Source: Aquimarina sp. U1-2 (lineage in GTDB: Bacteria > Bacteroidota > Bacteroidia > Flavobacteriales > Flavobacteriaceae). From it: a stretch of DNA of 41,941 nt. A program made the translations under genes and the position numbers. The notes beneath the pieces were generated by a model. It was not told the origin of the DNA, searched no databases, and saw nothing but the letters and a program-made list of their open reading frames with translations. Positions 25,560 through 33,966 of the stretch are shown in pieces. The stretch covers positions 1-41,941 of the forward strand of contig NZ_JAGKIK010000024.1 of the NCBI RefSeq assembly GCF_017897595.1, read 5' to 3'. Position 1 is the first letter of the stretch; the number at the start of each line of letters is the position of its first letter.

Positions 25560-25922
25560 AATAGTTGTTTCTTTAGCTAAGCAATCTGCATGACCAATAT
25601 CATAAAAAGTTTTTAGAATACTTTAATTTAGTTGGTGTAATTTCGAATTTTGAAGCTATCGCAAACATTTTGGTTGCAGAATGAACCTCTTTCCTAATTT
25701 TAACAAGTAAAAATCTCAAAAAAATTATATTTTTTTTGAGCCGTATTTCTTAAAAGTATCGTTTTTTTTAATAAACTTGTAATAGCATAGGACTAGAAAT
25801 GCGAAATACCCGAATAGAACGTTACTTGGGGTTTATTGAGTTAGATAATCCCAAGGTTTGTATTATAGCAAAAGATATAAACTTTACTATAAGTTATTTG
25901 TAACTAACTAAACCTGCAAACC
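25560..25922. other. 363-base intergenic stretch
   Basis: This region lies between the divergent BCCT and small acidic protein genes. It holds an AT-rich hairpin CTCAAAAAAA/TTTTTTTGAG (25715-25740) and a 34-codon open frame (25799-25903) with no known relative. The 13-mer ATCGCAAACATTT recurs at 31107-31119. No clear -7 box was seen. Confidence 0.5.
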
Positions 25923-26207
25923 ATGAGAAGAGTAATTGTTGACTACAAAAAATTAAATAAGAATATTTTAAATCTTCTTGTCGAAAAATTTCCAGATGGC
26001 TATGACGATAGCGATATAGTTTCATTTAAAAATCATCATAATGAAGCTATCGAGGCTGTCGAAGTTCGAACTGAAGATACAGTGTATCTGGTGAAAATTA
26101 GCAAACGCCTCGCAGACACTATGGAAAGTTTTGATGATGATTCTTCTAGTGTTGATGTTCCTGAAGAAGTAGGTGATGATCACGCTGGTGATTTGGGTGA
26201 TAAATAA
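25923..26207 (+). CDS. Conserved small acidic protein, unknown
   Basis: This 94-residue cytoplasmic protein starts MRRVIVDYKKLNKNILNLLV and contains EKFPDGYDDSDIVSF and EAVEVRTEDTVYLVKISKRL, then ends in a strongly acidic tail. I recall similar sequences across flavobacteria as conserved hypotheticals, but I know no function. It has no signal peptide, membrane helix or metal motif. It stands alone between divergent and convergent neighbours, so it probably has its own promoter. Confidence 0.8.
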   Translation: MRRVIVDYKKLNKNILNLLVEKFPDGYDDSDIVSFKNHHNEAIEAVEVRTEDTVYLVKISKRLADTMESFDDDSSSVDVPEEVGDDHAGDLGDK

Positions 26208-26319
26208 CATACTCCTAATCAACTTCAGATGTTAAGTCTACAGTTAATCGACCTGAAAAAGTAAACTTCTTTGGTATAAATCCTCTGGAGGTGCCTGTAA
26301 AATTAAGGTCAATTAGGTA

Positions 26320-27393
26320 TCATTCTTTAAATAAATCAAACAACAGCCTAGCCGCGGCAAAAGGTGTAACCTCGTGTTGCTGTACTGCTTCTATTTTAGC
26401 TTGTAATGCTTTTTTAATACGAGGATGGGTATAAAATGAAGATTTTAACTGCTCTTCTATGGTTTGTAATAGCCAGAATTTGTTTTGTTGCTTTCTGTTT
26501 TGATAAAAAAAGCCGTTTTCGACAGTAAGAGTTATGTATTTTTCGACGAGTTCCCAGATTTCTGTAATCCCGGTATTTTCTATAGCACTACAGCTAAGCA
26601 CCTCTGGCTGCCAGCTACTTTCTGCAATAGGGTACAGGTGCAGCGCTTTTTTGAATTGGTTTTTAGCTTCTCGTGCGCGTTTTACATTATCTCCATCTGC
26701 TTTATTGATAATAATAGCATCTGCCATCTCAATAATTCCTCTTTTAATGCCTTGCAATTCATCACCGGCACCAGCGAGTTTGAGTAGTAAAAAAAAATCT
26801 ACCATACTATGTACTGCGGTTTCACTTTGACCAACACCCACTGTTTCTATAATTATCACATCATAACCCGCAGCCTCGCATAACACGATAGATTCTCTTG
26901 TTTTTTGTGCAACCCCTCCCAAAGAATTTCCAGAGGGCGAAGGTCGAATGTATGCCTTATTAGACCGCACCAGGGATTCCATTCTGGTTTTGTCGCCTAA
27001 AATGCTTCCATGAGAAACCGTGCTGCTAGGATCAACAGCAAGAACGGCTATTTTTTTACCTTGCTGAATCAAAATAGTGCCCAAGGCTTCAATAAAAGTG
27101 CTTTTCCCTACACCGGGAACACCAGTAATTCCTATCCTGATAGAGTTATTAGCAAAGGGTAAACATTTTTCTATAAGTTGTTGTGCTTTGGTTGCATGCG
27201 TTTTTTGAGTGCTTTCGATTAGCGTAATCCCCTTACTTAGAGCTACAGTATCGCATGAAATTATATTGTCAAAAAGCATCTCGACAGAAATTTGTTTCTG
27301 CTGTAATTTTTTAAACTTTTTAATAACCTGATCATTAGTACTGACAGGTACCTTCGAAGTCGAATTTGTATTTTTAGAAAGATGTTTAGACAC
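26320..27393 (-). CDS. meaB: MeaB: methylmalonyl-CoA mutase-associated GTPase
   Basis: MeaB/ArgK G3E-type GTPases guard methylmalonyl-CoA mutase, gating its cobalamin loading and protecting it from inactivation. The 357 residues contain the P-loop GITGVPGVGKSTF near 93-105, VDPSSTVSHGSILGDKTRM near 126-144, IIETVGVGQSE near 181-191 and the guanine-specificity motif NKAD near 229. The start is GTG at 27393; no ATG occurs before codon 39, and an internal start would remove part of the family's N-terminal region. The mutase genes are not in the window. Confidence 0.94.
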   Translation of the reverse strand: MSKHLSKNTNSTSKVPVSTNDQVIKKFKKLQQKQISVEMLFDNIISCDTVALSKGITLIESTQKTHATKAQQLIEKCLPFANNSIRIGITGVPGVGKSTFIEALGTILIQQGKKIAVLAVDPSSTVSHGSILGDKTRMESLVRSNKAYIRPSPSGNSLGGVAQKTRESIVLCEAAGYDVIIIETVGVGQSETAVHSMVDFFLLLKLAGAGDELQGIKRGIIEMADAIIINKADGDNVKRAREAKNQFKKALHLYPIAESSWQPEVLSCSAIENTGITEIWELVEKYITLTVENGFFYQNRKQQNKFWLLQTIEEQLKSSFYTHPRIKKALQAKIEAVQQHEVTPFAAARLLFDLFKE

Positions 27394-27408
27394 AAAATAG
27401 CTTTATCA

Positions 27409-27416
27409 CAAAGTTA
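27409..27416 (-). promoter_or_regulatory. Predicted -7 box for meaB
   Basis: TAACTTTG on the minus strand fits TAnnTTTG and lies only 15 bases before the GTG start, so the leader would be about 10 nt or less. Confidence 0.45.
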
Positions 27417-27455
27417 TAAATTCCTTTTTTGGAAAGGGTATACTACTAAAATAAT

Positions 27456-28022
27456 CTAGTTTTTTGTCGCTACTCTAATAGGAATCGCTACAGCAGTTCT
27501 ATCCCAGGCTAAATAAAGTAAAGAAAAATCGTTGGCGCTTTCAAAATATATACTAAACTGTTCTTTACGATTAAAAAGAGGCATAACAGGCACTTCGATA
27601 GTAAGAACATCAAACTCAGATTCGTATTGCAACGTACCATCTATATGTACCGCCCAATGGTAGGGCTTACTATTAAAAATAATTTTCCATGAGGAAGGAT
27701 TAGGAATAGTCCATAGTGTATAAGTTCCCTTTTTTAGTAATGTTCCGTCTATTACAAGGTCGCTGCTTGCTGTAAATGTTGTTGCTTCGTTGGCACCGGT
27801 TCTCCATACTTCTCCAAAAGGGACTAATCCTCCAAAAATCTTTCGGTCTTTTTTATAAGGTCTGTTATAGAAAATAGTGATAGTAGCATCTTTAATAGTA
27901 TGTTCAATCGTTTCTTCTGGGCTATATTTTTTGGTATGCTGTTTTAAAAAATAAAAACCACCTATTGCGATTAGCACTACGCTAACTAATGATATTACTA
28001 GTATTTTCAAGAAATTAGACAT
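27456..28022 (-). CDS. DUF2911 domain protein, membrane-anchored
   Basis: This 188-residue protein has one N-terminal membrane anchor (about 5-26) and then a DUF2911 domain, which is beta-rich. Family features seen are ITIFYNRPYKKDRKIFGG, LVPFGEVWRTGANEATTFT and KKGTYTLWTIPNPSSWKIIFN. Function is unknown; the domain sits outside the cytoplasm. A TTG at 28028 is in frame, but the ATG at 28022 is preferred. It lies upstream of meaB on the same strand with a 62-base gap that carries the meaB promoter. Confidence 0.9.
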   Translation of the reverse strand: MSNFLKILVISLVSVVLIAIGGFYFLKQHTKKYSPEETIEHTIKDATITIFYNRPYKKDRKIFGGLVPFGEVWRTGANEATTFTASSDLVIDGTLLKKGTYTLWTIPNPSSWKIIFNSKPYHWAVHIDGTLQYESEFDVLTIEVPVMPLFNRKEQFSIYFESANDFSLLYLAWDRTAVAIPIRVATKN

Positions 28023-28329
28023 AGCCAAAAATGTAAATAAGAATACGAAGATAGTCTATTTTACATCTATAAAAAGGGCAATCATTAGTTTGTTTGGTTA
28101 AAGACCTCAAACTGATCGTGTACACATAGAATAAAGAATGAAATTCTATTTTAATAATGCTATGACGAAACCTATTATATCTCCTGATGCATCTACATGG
28201 TAGTACAACAAGATGAGTTTTAAATTTTGATATTTTTATCGATAAATTTGCAACAAGTGCCAAGATATCACGTCTATATAAAAAAGATGATGCAATCAAT
28301 GCTATTCACTAACCGTAAGTAAAATAAGT
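28023..28329. other. Divergent promoter region, DUF2911 / sigma factor
   Basis: These 307 bases separate the divergent DUF2911 and ECF sigma genes. One TAAATTTG box (28243-28250, plus strand) is visible. A minus-strand open frame crosses the stretch but has no recognisable protein features and is not reported as a gene. Confidence 0.5.
28243..28250 (+). promoter_or_regulatory. Predicted -7 box for the sigma-factor operon
   Basis: TAAATTTG matches TAnnTTTG, with a TTG 13 bases upstream (closer than the usual 17-23), about 80 bases before the operon start. Confidence 0.4.
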
Positions 28330-28875
28330 TTGTTACAGAGCGAGCTCATAGAAAAATGTAGGACTAACGATCGTAGAGCCCAAATGAAGCTGTATAATAA
28401 ATACTGCGATGGGATGTATTATGTCGCGTTACGATTTTTAAAAGATCCTTTCGAGGCTGAAGAGGCTATGCAGGAATCTTTTATCAAAGCCTTTACCAGG
28501 CTTCATCAATTTACAGGAGATGTGACATTTGGTGCTTGGCTCAAACGAATCGTAATCAATAAGAGTATTGATATGTTGAAAGCAAAGAAAATGAATATGG
28601 TAGCGATTAATGAACAAGTAATGAGTACGGTAGAAGAACAAAATGATTGGTCGGTATCTGATACTGTTACTGTAGAAGAGGTTAAAAAAGCAATAGAAAA
28701 ATTACCAGAGAAATATAGATATGCCGTGATGTTGTTTCTTATAGAAGGATATGATCACAATGAAATAAGCGAGATATTAGACATTACCCCTGTAGCTTCA
28801 AGAACATTAGTACATAGAGGTAAGAAACAACTGCAAGAACAATTAAAATATTTAAGAGATGGCACAGGATATTAG
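28330..28875 (+). CDS. ECF-type RNA polymerase sigma factor
   Basis: This 181-residue sigma-70 family protein has region 2 with YYVALRFLKDPFEAEEAMQESFIKAF around residues 30-56 and WLKRIVINKSIDMLKAKK near 70-87. Region 4 has the helix-turn-helix LPEKYRYAVMLFLIEGYDHNEIS, ITPVASRTLVHRGKKQL near 120-170. The start is TTG: the frame is open only from 28291, after a stop, and contains no ATG before the sigma domain. The next gene overlaps by 17 bases and has an anti-sigma layout. Confidence 0.93.
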   Translation: MLQSELIEKCRTNDRRAQMKLYNKYCDGMYYVALRFLKDPFEAEEAMQESFIKAFTRLHQFTGDVTFGAWLKRIVINKSIDMLKAKKMNMVAINEQVMSTVEEQNDWSVSDTVTVEEVKKAIEKLPEKYRYAVMLFLIEGYDHNEISEILDITPVASRTLVHRGKKQLQEQLKYLRDGTGY

Positions 28876-29464
28876 AGAACTTCTAAAACAGGATCGGCAA
28901 ATTCCTGTAGAAAGAATACGAGAGGGGCACAAACAGAGATTTAAATTACGATTAGAAAAAGAGCTTCCTAAAAAGACAACTACTTTTACTTATAATTGGT
29001 TAAAGGTGGCAGCAAGTATCATTGTGATTTTTTCTGTTTCTATGCTTGCCTATACAAAATTGGGAAGTACAAACGCTCAGGTTGATCAACTCGTAGAAAA
29101 TTCAACAGTAAAAAATGCTACCGTAACGATGAATAAACAATCATCTACGTTGGCAGAGATATCTCCAGAGTATGAAGAGGTAGAAAATACAATTTTAACA
29201 AGTATTAAATTTCAATTATCAAGTATAAAAGTAAACGATACCAATAGAGAGCTAGTAGAAAGTTTTAAAACTCGATTAGATAATTTAGATAAAGAGTATC
29301 AAAGATTGAATACAGAGTTGATTCAGGTCGGGCCCAATGTACAAAGTGTAGAAGCAATGATGGAAAATTTGACAATTCGACTATCTCTTTTAAGCAGACT
29401 AAAAGACAAATTAAAAGAATTGGAGAGCATTGAAAATGAAATTTATAATGAAGTACAAGCTTAG
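28859..29464 (+). CDS. Putative anti-sigma factor (single-pass membrane protein)
   Basis: The family is not recognised by sequence, but the layout fits an anti-sigma factor. There is a basic cytoplasmic segment (about 1-45), one membrane helix (about 46-65, VAASIIVIFSVSMLAY) and an external helical domain with predicted coiled coil in the C-terminal half (DNLDKEYQRLNTELIQ, LSRLKDKLKELESIENEI). The gene overlaps the ECF sigma gene by 17 bases and the following exported-protein gene by 17. The overlap on both sides supports one regulatory unit; the function is inferred from context only. Confidence 0.75.
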   Translation: MAQDIRELLKQDRQIPVERIREGHKQRFKLRLEKELPKKTTTFTYNWLKVAASIIVIFSVSMLAYTKLGSTNAQVDQLVENSTVKNATVTMNKQSSTLAEISPEYEEVENTILTSIKFQLSSIKVNDTNRELVESFKTRLDNLDKEYQRLNTELIQVGPNVQSVEAMMENLTIRLSLLSRLKDKLKELESIENEIYNEVQA

Positions 29465-30836
29465 TTTTACAATTACAATAGTAAGTGTATTTTGCTATAC
29501 TGGCTTGCTGGCGCAGGATCAACAAAGCAAGTTAAATGAAAAGATTACGGTGAACAGAGATGTTGTTGTTCGCCTTAATACGAGTCATACTAATGTAATT
29601 TTTGAAACTTGGAATAAGAATACTGTAGAAATCAACGCGTACTTAGAGGGGGATCTGACCAATGATACTAGTAAACATATTCTAGATAGCTGGCAGGTAA
29701 ATGTAGTAGGCGATAGTAATGAGATTACTATTAACTCTGCTGCTGGTAATCTATGGAGAAGAGATGTTACAGCTTCTAATATTAAGGTAACCAAAGACAA
29801 TCTTGAAGATTTAAGAAGATTGAGCCCCCTGATTGCGAATATGCTTAGCCCGCTTATAAAAAATATTGAAAAAAACCCCATGCCCAATACACTTACCCAA
29901 AATCGGTCAAATGTTAACTACGGCGCCGCTAATTCAAATAAAGGTGAAGAAAAGTATGTCGAGCAATGGGAAAATCAAATTCGAGAAAAATTTAGCGATG
30001 ATTTAGAGAAATCAAAACAAAAATGGGCATTACAGCTTCAAGAAGAGCATTCGAATATAGTTGCAGGGCAAATGGAAATTCGTTTAGAAACATCTTGGGG
30101 AGCGCAGTATGAAAAGCAAATGAACACTTGGGCAGCTCAACTTACAAAGGATATAAATAATCAACAAAAAGGTGTGGCCAATGTGACTTTTTATCAATAC
30201 CGCTCCAATAATAACAAAACTACTTCTCATAAGGTGAGTAAAGTGATCAAGGTGTATATGCCAAAAGCTGCACAATTAAAGCTTAATATACGTCACGGAG
30301 ATGTGCAATTGGCAGAGCGATCTACCAATGTAATAGCTTCTTTATCTCACACAAAACTTTCTGCAAAAGTTATAGATGGAGATCAAACATTTATTAAAGC
30401 TTCCTATTCACCTGTTTTCGTTCGACAATGGGATGATGGGAAACTTGTTGTAAACTATGTTAAAAATTGTAGGATACAAACAGCCAACAATCTTCTTGTT
30501 AATTCAGATTCGAGTAACATTTATATCCAACAGTTGAATCAAAATGGAGCAATTTCGGGAAGTTTTGGGGTTATTACTATAGAGAATTTGGGAGCATCAT
30601 TTTCTACCTTGGATTTAGTTGTTCGAAATAGCGATTTCCATTTAAAATTACCTGAAACCGCTTTAAATCTCTCATATAGTGGCGCTCAAAGCCTTATTTC
30701 TTTACCTAAAACTATGCAAATAAGCTCAAGAAGAAATTTTGGGAATGTATTTATCAATGGTTTTCAAAAGACTCGTAGTACTGATAAAATGATAACTATT
30801 AATGCAAAATATAGCGAAGTGGTACTTAGTAAATAG
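29448..30836 (+). CDS. Exported DUF4097-like beta-helix protein
   Basis: Third gene of the sigma/anti-sigma unit. The frame opens at a TTG (29430), and ATGs at 29436 and 29448 are possible; 29448 gives the cleanest signal peptide (MKYKLSF to TGLLAQ) and 462 residues. The mature part starts with EKITVNRDVVVRLNTSHTNV and has a Gln/Lys-rich helical middle (about 150-245). It ends in repetitive short strands (RHGDVQLAERS, LSAKVIDGD, KNCRIQTANN) resembling the DUF4097 putative-adhesin fold. It probably acts in the periplasm or at the surface and may be the sensor or the target of the sigma factor; that is inference. Confidence 0.75.
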   Translation: MKYKLSFTITIVSVFCYTGLLAQDQQSKLNEKITVNRDVVVRLNTSHTNVIFETWNKNTVEINAYLEGDLTNDTSKHILDSWQVNVVGDSNEITINSAAGNLWRRDVTASNIKVTKDNLEDLRRLSPLIANMLSPLIKNIEKNPMPNTLTQNRSNVNYGAANSNKGEEKYVEQWENQIREKFSDDLEKSKQKWALQLQEEHSNIVAGQMEIRLETSWGAQYEKQMNTWAAQLTKDINNQQKGVANVTFYQYRSNNNKTTSHKVSKVIKVYMPKAAQLKLNIRHGDVQLAERSTNVIASLSHTKLSAKVIDGDQTFIKASYSPVFVRQWDDGKLVVNYVKNCRIQTANNLLVNSDSSNIYIQQLNQNGAISGSFGVITIENLGASFSTLDLVVRNSDFHLKLPETALNLSYSGAQSLISLPKTMQISSRRNFGNVFINGFQKTRSTDKMITINAKYSEVVLSK

Positions 30837-30877
30837 TACGCTAGTTTTTACTATAATAAGTGTAGTGTTAATTTTAG

Positions 30878-30912
30878 AAGAGCCTTATTGATTCATGAAT
30901 AAGGCTCTTTTA
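30878..30912 (+). terminator. Rho-independent terminator of the sigma-factor operon
   Basis: AAGAGCCTTATT pairs perfectly with AATAAGGCTCTT across an 8-base loop (30878-30909), followed by a short T run. Confidence 0.85.
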
Positions 30913-31227
30913 GTATTCAATACTATCTTAGATTAGTAAGTTTTTAGTAATAAAAAGTAAGAATTTTTTTAAAATATATATTTTCATCTATGTAATTAGT
31001 CTTTTTGTCTATATTTATTTACTTGATTTTATATAAAATATTGATTTATAGAGTTTTGATTATTTTTTTGTGCAGATTTTAACAATTATTATGTTCTTTA
31101 TCGAATATCGCAAACATTTGATCTAAAAGTCTGACTTATAGTTTGTAAAACTATAAATTAACCTTATTCTTGTGCGGTAAAACCATAAAAATTATATCAA
31201 AAACCTATACCAAACAGCCCTAGAATA
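30913..31227. other. Intergenic stretch before the CTD-like protein
   Basis: Very AT-rich. Two things stand out: the 13-mer ATCGCAAACATTT (31107-31119), also at 25658-25670, and a palindrome at 31136-31156. TATAGTTTG overlapping it is a one-base-off version of the -7 box. Confidence 0.5.
31136..31156. promoter_or_regulatory. Possible operator palindrome
   Basis: TTATAGTTT and AAACTATAA are perfect 9-base arms around GTA, 72 bases before the start of the next gene. The size and symmetry suit a dimeric regulator site; there is no direct proof. Confidence 0.4.
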
Positions 31228-31872
31228 ATGAAATCAATTCTATATTTTTTAAGTCTTTTTCTAATCATGAAATGTTTCGCCAACAGTAATGATGAAACAT
31301 TGGTCGTAGAAAAAGATGGATTCGTAGTCGAGGTCGTCGATTTCGAGGATGGAGATAAAATCAAATTATTTGAAATCGAAACCGGGGATCATATTTTATC
31401 AAAAACACACGCACAGATAGATTTAAGCCAATTACCGGTGGGCTCCTATTTGTTGGAGAATAACGAAGGAAAATCTGTAGTAATCGATAGGTTAGAAAAA
31501 GATCTGCGAGTAGATGGTGCTATTAGTGCCATCCATAACGACTTTTTATTAGAACAAGATAGTAAAAGATCTTTGATACCTGCTAACATAAATGTTGAAC
31601 AAGAATTTATTCAATATTATGAAAATTCTGAGACCGATCTTTTAGAGATAGAAAGAGAGGGAGATTTGATCACTGTAGTTAATTTTGAAGAAGGTGATAA
31701 AATTAAATTGTTTGAGGTTAAAAATACGGTTCATGTATTATCTAAAACCTCAAATTTTGTAGATTTAAGTCAATTACCTGCAGGTGTATATGTTTTAGAA
31801 AACAATAAAGGAGAATCTGTAGTTGTTGAAAAGCTTTCAGCTCAAAACGCCTCTTTCGCGGCAGACGAGTAA
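31228..31872 (+). CDS. Secreted protein with two T9SS-CTD-like repeats
   Basis: The 214 residues start with a signal peptide (MKSILYFLSLFLIMKCFA). Two related segments follow, at about residues 24-89 and 138-203, each containing F-E-(D/E)-GDKIKLFE, then LSKT, DLSQLP-x-G-x-Y-x-LENN and a final SVV strand. The DLSQLPxGxYxLE pattern strongly recalls the type A C-terminal sorting domain of the type IX secretion system (typically DLSxLxxGxYxL). Here the domain is doubled with no cargo domain. The similarity is a pattern judgement. A terminator follows at 31899. Confidence 0.75.
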   Translation: MKSILYFLSLFLIMKCFANSNDETLVVEKDGFVVEVVDFEDGDKIKLFEIETGDHILSKTHAQIDLSQLPVGSYLLENNEGKSVVIDRLEKDLRVDGAISAIHNDFLLEQDSKRSLIPANINVEQEFIQYYENSETDLLEIEREGDLITVVNFEEGDKIKLFEVKNTVHVLSKTSNFVDLSQLPAGVYVLENNKGESVVVEKLSAQNASFAADE

Positions 31873-31898
31873 CAGGTACAAGTTAAAATAAATTGATC

Positions 31899-31931
31899 AC
31901 CTATCTTCTATCTAAGGGGGTAGGTTTTTTT
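31899..31931 (+). terminator. Terminator after the CTD-like gene
   Basis: ACCTATC pairs with GGTAGGT (one G-T wobble) across a 13-base loop and runs directly into seven T. Confidence 0.65.
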
Positions 31932-32023
31932 ATTGTAAACTACCGAAAAGTAAATCTCACAGGATTTAGATCTCAATTATCGAATGAATTTATTTGCAGA
32001 TTATAAAAGAATTAGAATAGTAG

Positions 32024-32106
32024 CCATAAAATAAAAACTGATCAAACGAATAGTAATATAACTTTTAATGTGAGAGCATAGCGGTTACATGCGTTCTTAA
32101 TTTTTT
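32024..32106 (+). repeat. Dispersed repeat R2, copy B
   Basis: It shares CCATAAAA, AAACGAATAGTAA, TAATGTGAGAGC, GCGGTTACAT and CAATTTTTT/TAATTTTTT blocks with copy C (35496-35575), and the right half with copy A (18685-18732). It ends 22 bases before the stop codon of the ABC transporter gene on the other strand. Confidence 0.85.
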
Positions 32107-32127
32107 AGAAAGAATTGCATTTTAATT

Positions 32128-33888
32128 TTAAATCCTAGCCTGATACGTATAAAGATCAAAGTACCTGCCTTTTGCTGCAATAAGTTGATCATGGTTGCCA
32201 CGCTCTGTAATACGCCCTGATTCTATAACCAGTATTTGATCTGCTCTTTTTATGGTACTTAATCTGTGGGCAATGACAAAAGTTGTTCTACCTTTCATTA
32301 ATTCACTTAAGCTTTTTTGAATTAATGCTTCGCTTTCTGTATCCAGGTTAGAAGTAGCTTCGTCGAGAATAATAACTTTTGGATCTGCAAGTATTGCTCT
32401 GGCAATGGCAATACGTTGTCTTTGTCCTCCAGATAATTTAACACCTCGTTCACCAATCAGTGTATCTAACCCGTCATCAAATCGATCTGTAAATTCGTTA
32501 ACATAAGCAGCGTTTACTGCTTGTAAAAGTTGGTGATCGCTAGCATTGGGCCTTGGAAAAAGTATATTTTCCCGTATGGTTCCTTCGAATAAAAAATCAT
32601 CTTGTAATACAACACCTAGATGGCGCCTGTAGCTATGTAATTTAACTTTAGAAATATCATGTCCATCAATAGTAATTTGTCCGGATTCAGGATTTAGAAA
32701 TGTTGCTGCCAAACCTGCAATGGTTGATTTACCAGATCCAGAGCTTCCTACCAGAGCAGTTACAGATCCAGATGAAGCACTAAAACTAATATTATGCAAC
32801 ACCTCTTTTTCTGCTTCGTAAGAAAAAGAAACGTTATCAAAAATAATAGTTCCTTTTATATGATCTAGTGCGATGGTACGATCTTCTATTTCCTCTTCCG
32901 GAGTCATATTCATTAATTCTTCGGTACGATCTAACCCGGCTAGTGCTTCAGTGAGTTGGCTACCGATATTACTCATTTGTACTATAGGGGCAATCATGAA
33001 TCCAAGTAAGAGGGTAAACGATAAAAAATCTCCTACGGTAAGCTCATCAATCATGATTTTATAGCCTCCGATACCCATGATTCCTGTTGAAGCGATGCCT
33101 AATAAAAATGTAGAAGAACTAGTCATTAATGCAGTGGCGGTTAAACTTTTCTTCACATTCTGAAATAAACGATCAACACCTTCTTCAAAAGTTTTATTTT
33201 CTTGAGATTCTGCATTAAATCCTTTAATTACACGCACTCCGGCAAGAGTTTCTGTAAGCCTTCCTTTCACTTCAGCATTAATAACACCCCGCTTTCTAAA
33301 AATTGGTCTTATATAGGTAAAAGCTTTTAAAGCAACTAACCCAAACACTGAAACAGGAAGTAAAACAAACAACGTCATCGACAAACTGATACGAATTAAT
33401 AAAACCAAGGATATAATTGCAGTAATGGTGCCTCCAACCAACTGTACTAATCCTGTACCCATAAGATTTCTAACTCCTTCTACATCACTCATAATACGGG
33501 ATACTAATGCTCCTGATTTTGTGTTGTCAAAAAAGCTTATAGGTAAAGAGAGTACTTTCTTTTGAACTTCTGCCCTTAGTTCAGAAATTAAGAATTGTGC
33601 CTGTACACTTAGAATTCTAGTGAGTAGAAAAGAAGTAATCGCCTGTATAAATATAGCCAGACCCACACCCACCAAAAGCCATTTTAACATTTGATAGTCT
33701 TTTTTGGCAATTACATCATCCATAAGATATTTGCTGGCAACGGGTAATACCAAACTTGCCAAACGACTTAGCACAATTAATAACAAACCTATAAATACCA
33801 AATGACGTCTTGGCCAGATTATGGTTTTAAATGCTTGGCCGATAGTTACTTTGGATTTGTGTTCTTGTTTGGTGTGAGGCTTTTTCAT
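32128..33888 (-). CDS. ABC exporter, fused membrane and ATPase domains (MsbA-like)
   Basis: This 586-residue half-transporter would work as a homodimer exporting lipids, drugs or similar hydrophobic compounds. Six membrane helices occupy about residues 25-320, with GALVSRIMSDVEGVRNLMGTG in between. The ATPase domain has Walker A GSSGSGKSTIAG near 380, the Q loop in VVLQDDFLFEGTIRENI, the signature LSGGQRQRIAIARAI near 484, Walker B VIILDEATSNLD and H-loop AHRLSTI. The start is an ATG. The specific substrate is not evident. Confidence 0.94.
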   Translation of the reverse strand: MKKPHTKQEHKSKVTIGQAFKTIIWPRRHLVFIGLLLIVLSRLASLVLPVASKYLMDDVIAKKDYQMLKWLLVGVGLAIFIQAITSFLLTRILSVQAQFLISELRAEVQKKVLSLPISFFDNTKSGALVSRIMSDVEGVRNLMGTGLVQLVGGTITAIISLVLLIRISLSMTLFVLLPVSVFGLVALKAFTYIRPIFRKRGVINAEVKGRLTETLAGVRVIKGFNAESQENKTFEEGVDRLFQNVKKSLTATALMTSSSTFLLGIASTGIMGIGGYKIMIDELTVGDFLSFTLLLGFMIAPIVQMSNIGSQLTEALAGLDRTEELMNMTPEEEIEDRTIALDHIKGTIIFDNVSFSYEAEKEVLHNISFSASSGSVTALVGSSGSGKSTIAGLAATFLNPESGQITIDGHDISKVKLHSYRRHLGVVLQDDFLFEGTIRENILFPRPNASDHQLLQAVNAAYVNEFTDRFDDGLDTLIGERGVKLSGGQRQRIAIARAILADPKVIILDEATSNLDTESEALIQKSLSELMKGRTTFVIAHRLSTIKRADQILVIESGRITERGNHDQLIAAKGRYFDLYTYQARI

Positions 33889-33966
33889 GAATGGGTATTG
33901 GCGAACAGAGGCAGGGGTTTAGTAAAAGTTATATCAACTTCCTTTATGCCAGGTTTACATGTGTTC

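Noticed and set aside
25799..25903. 34-codon open frame upstream of the small acidic protein
   Set aside because: Too short to separate from chance, and no supporting promoter or family; kept only as a note in the intergenic entry.
28015..28299. 94-codon minus-strand frame upstream of the sigma factor
   Set aside because: It covers the promoter region, overlaps the DUF2911 start, and has no signal peptide, domain or sensible composition.
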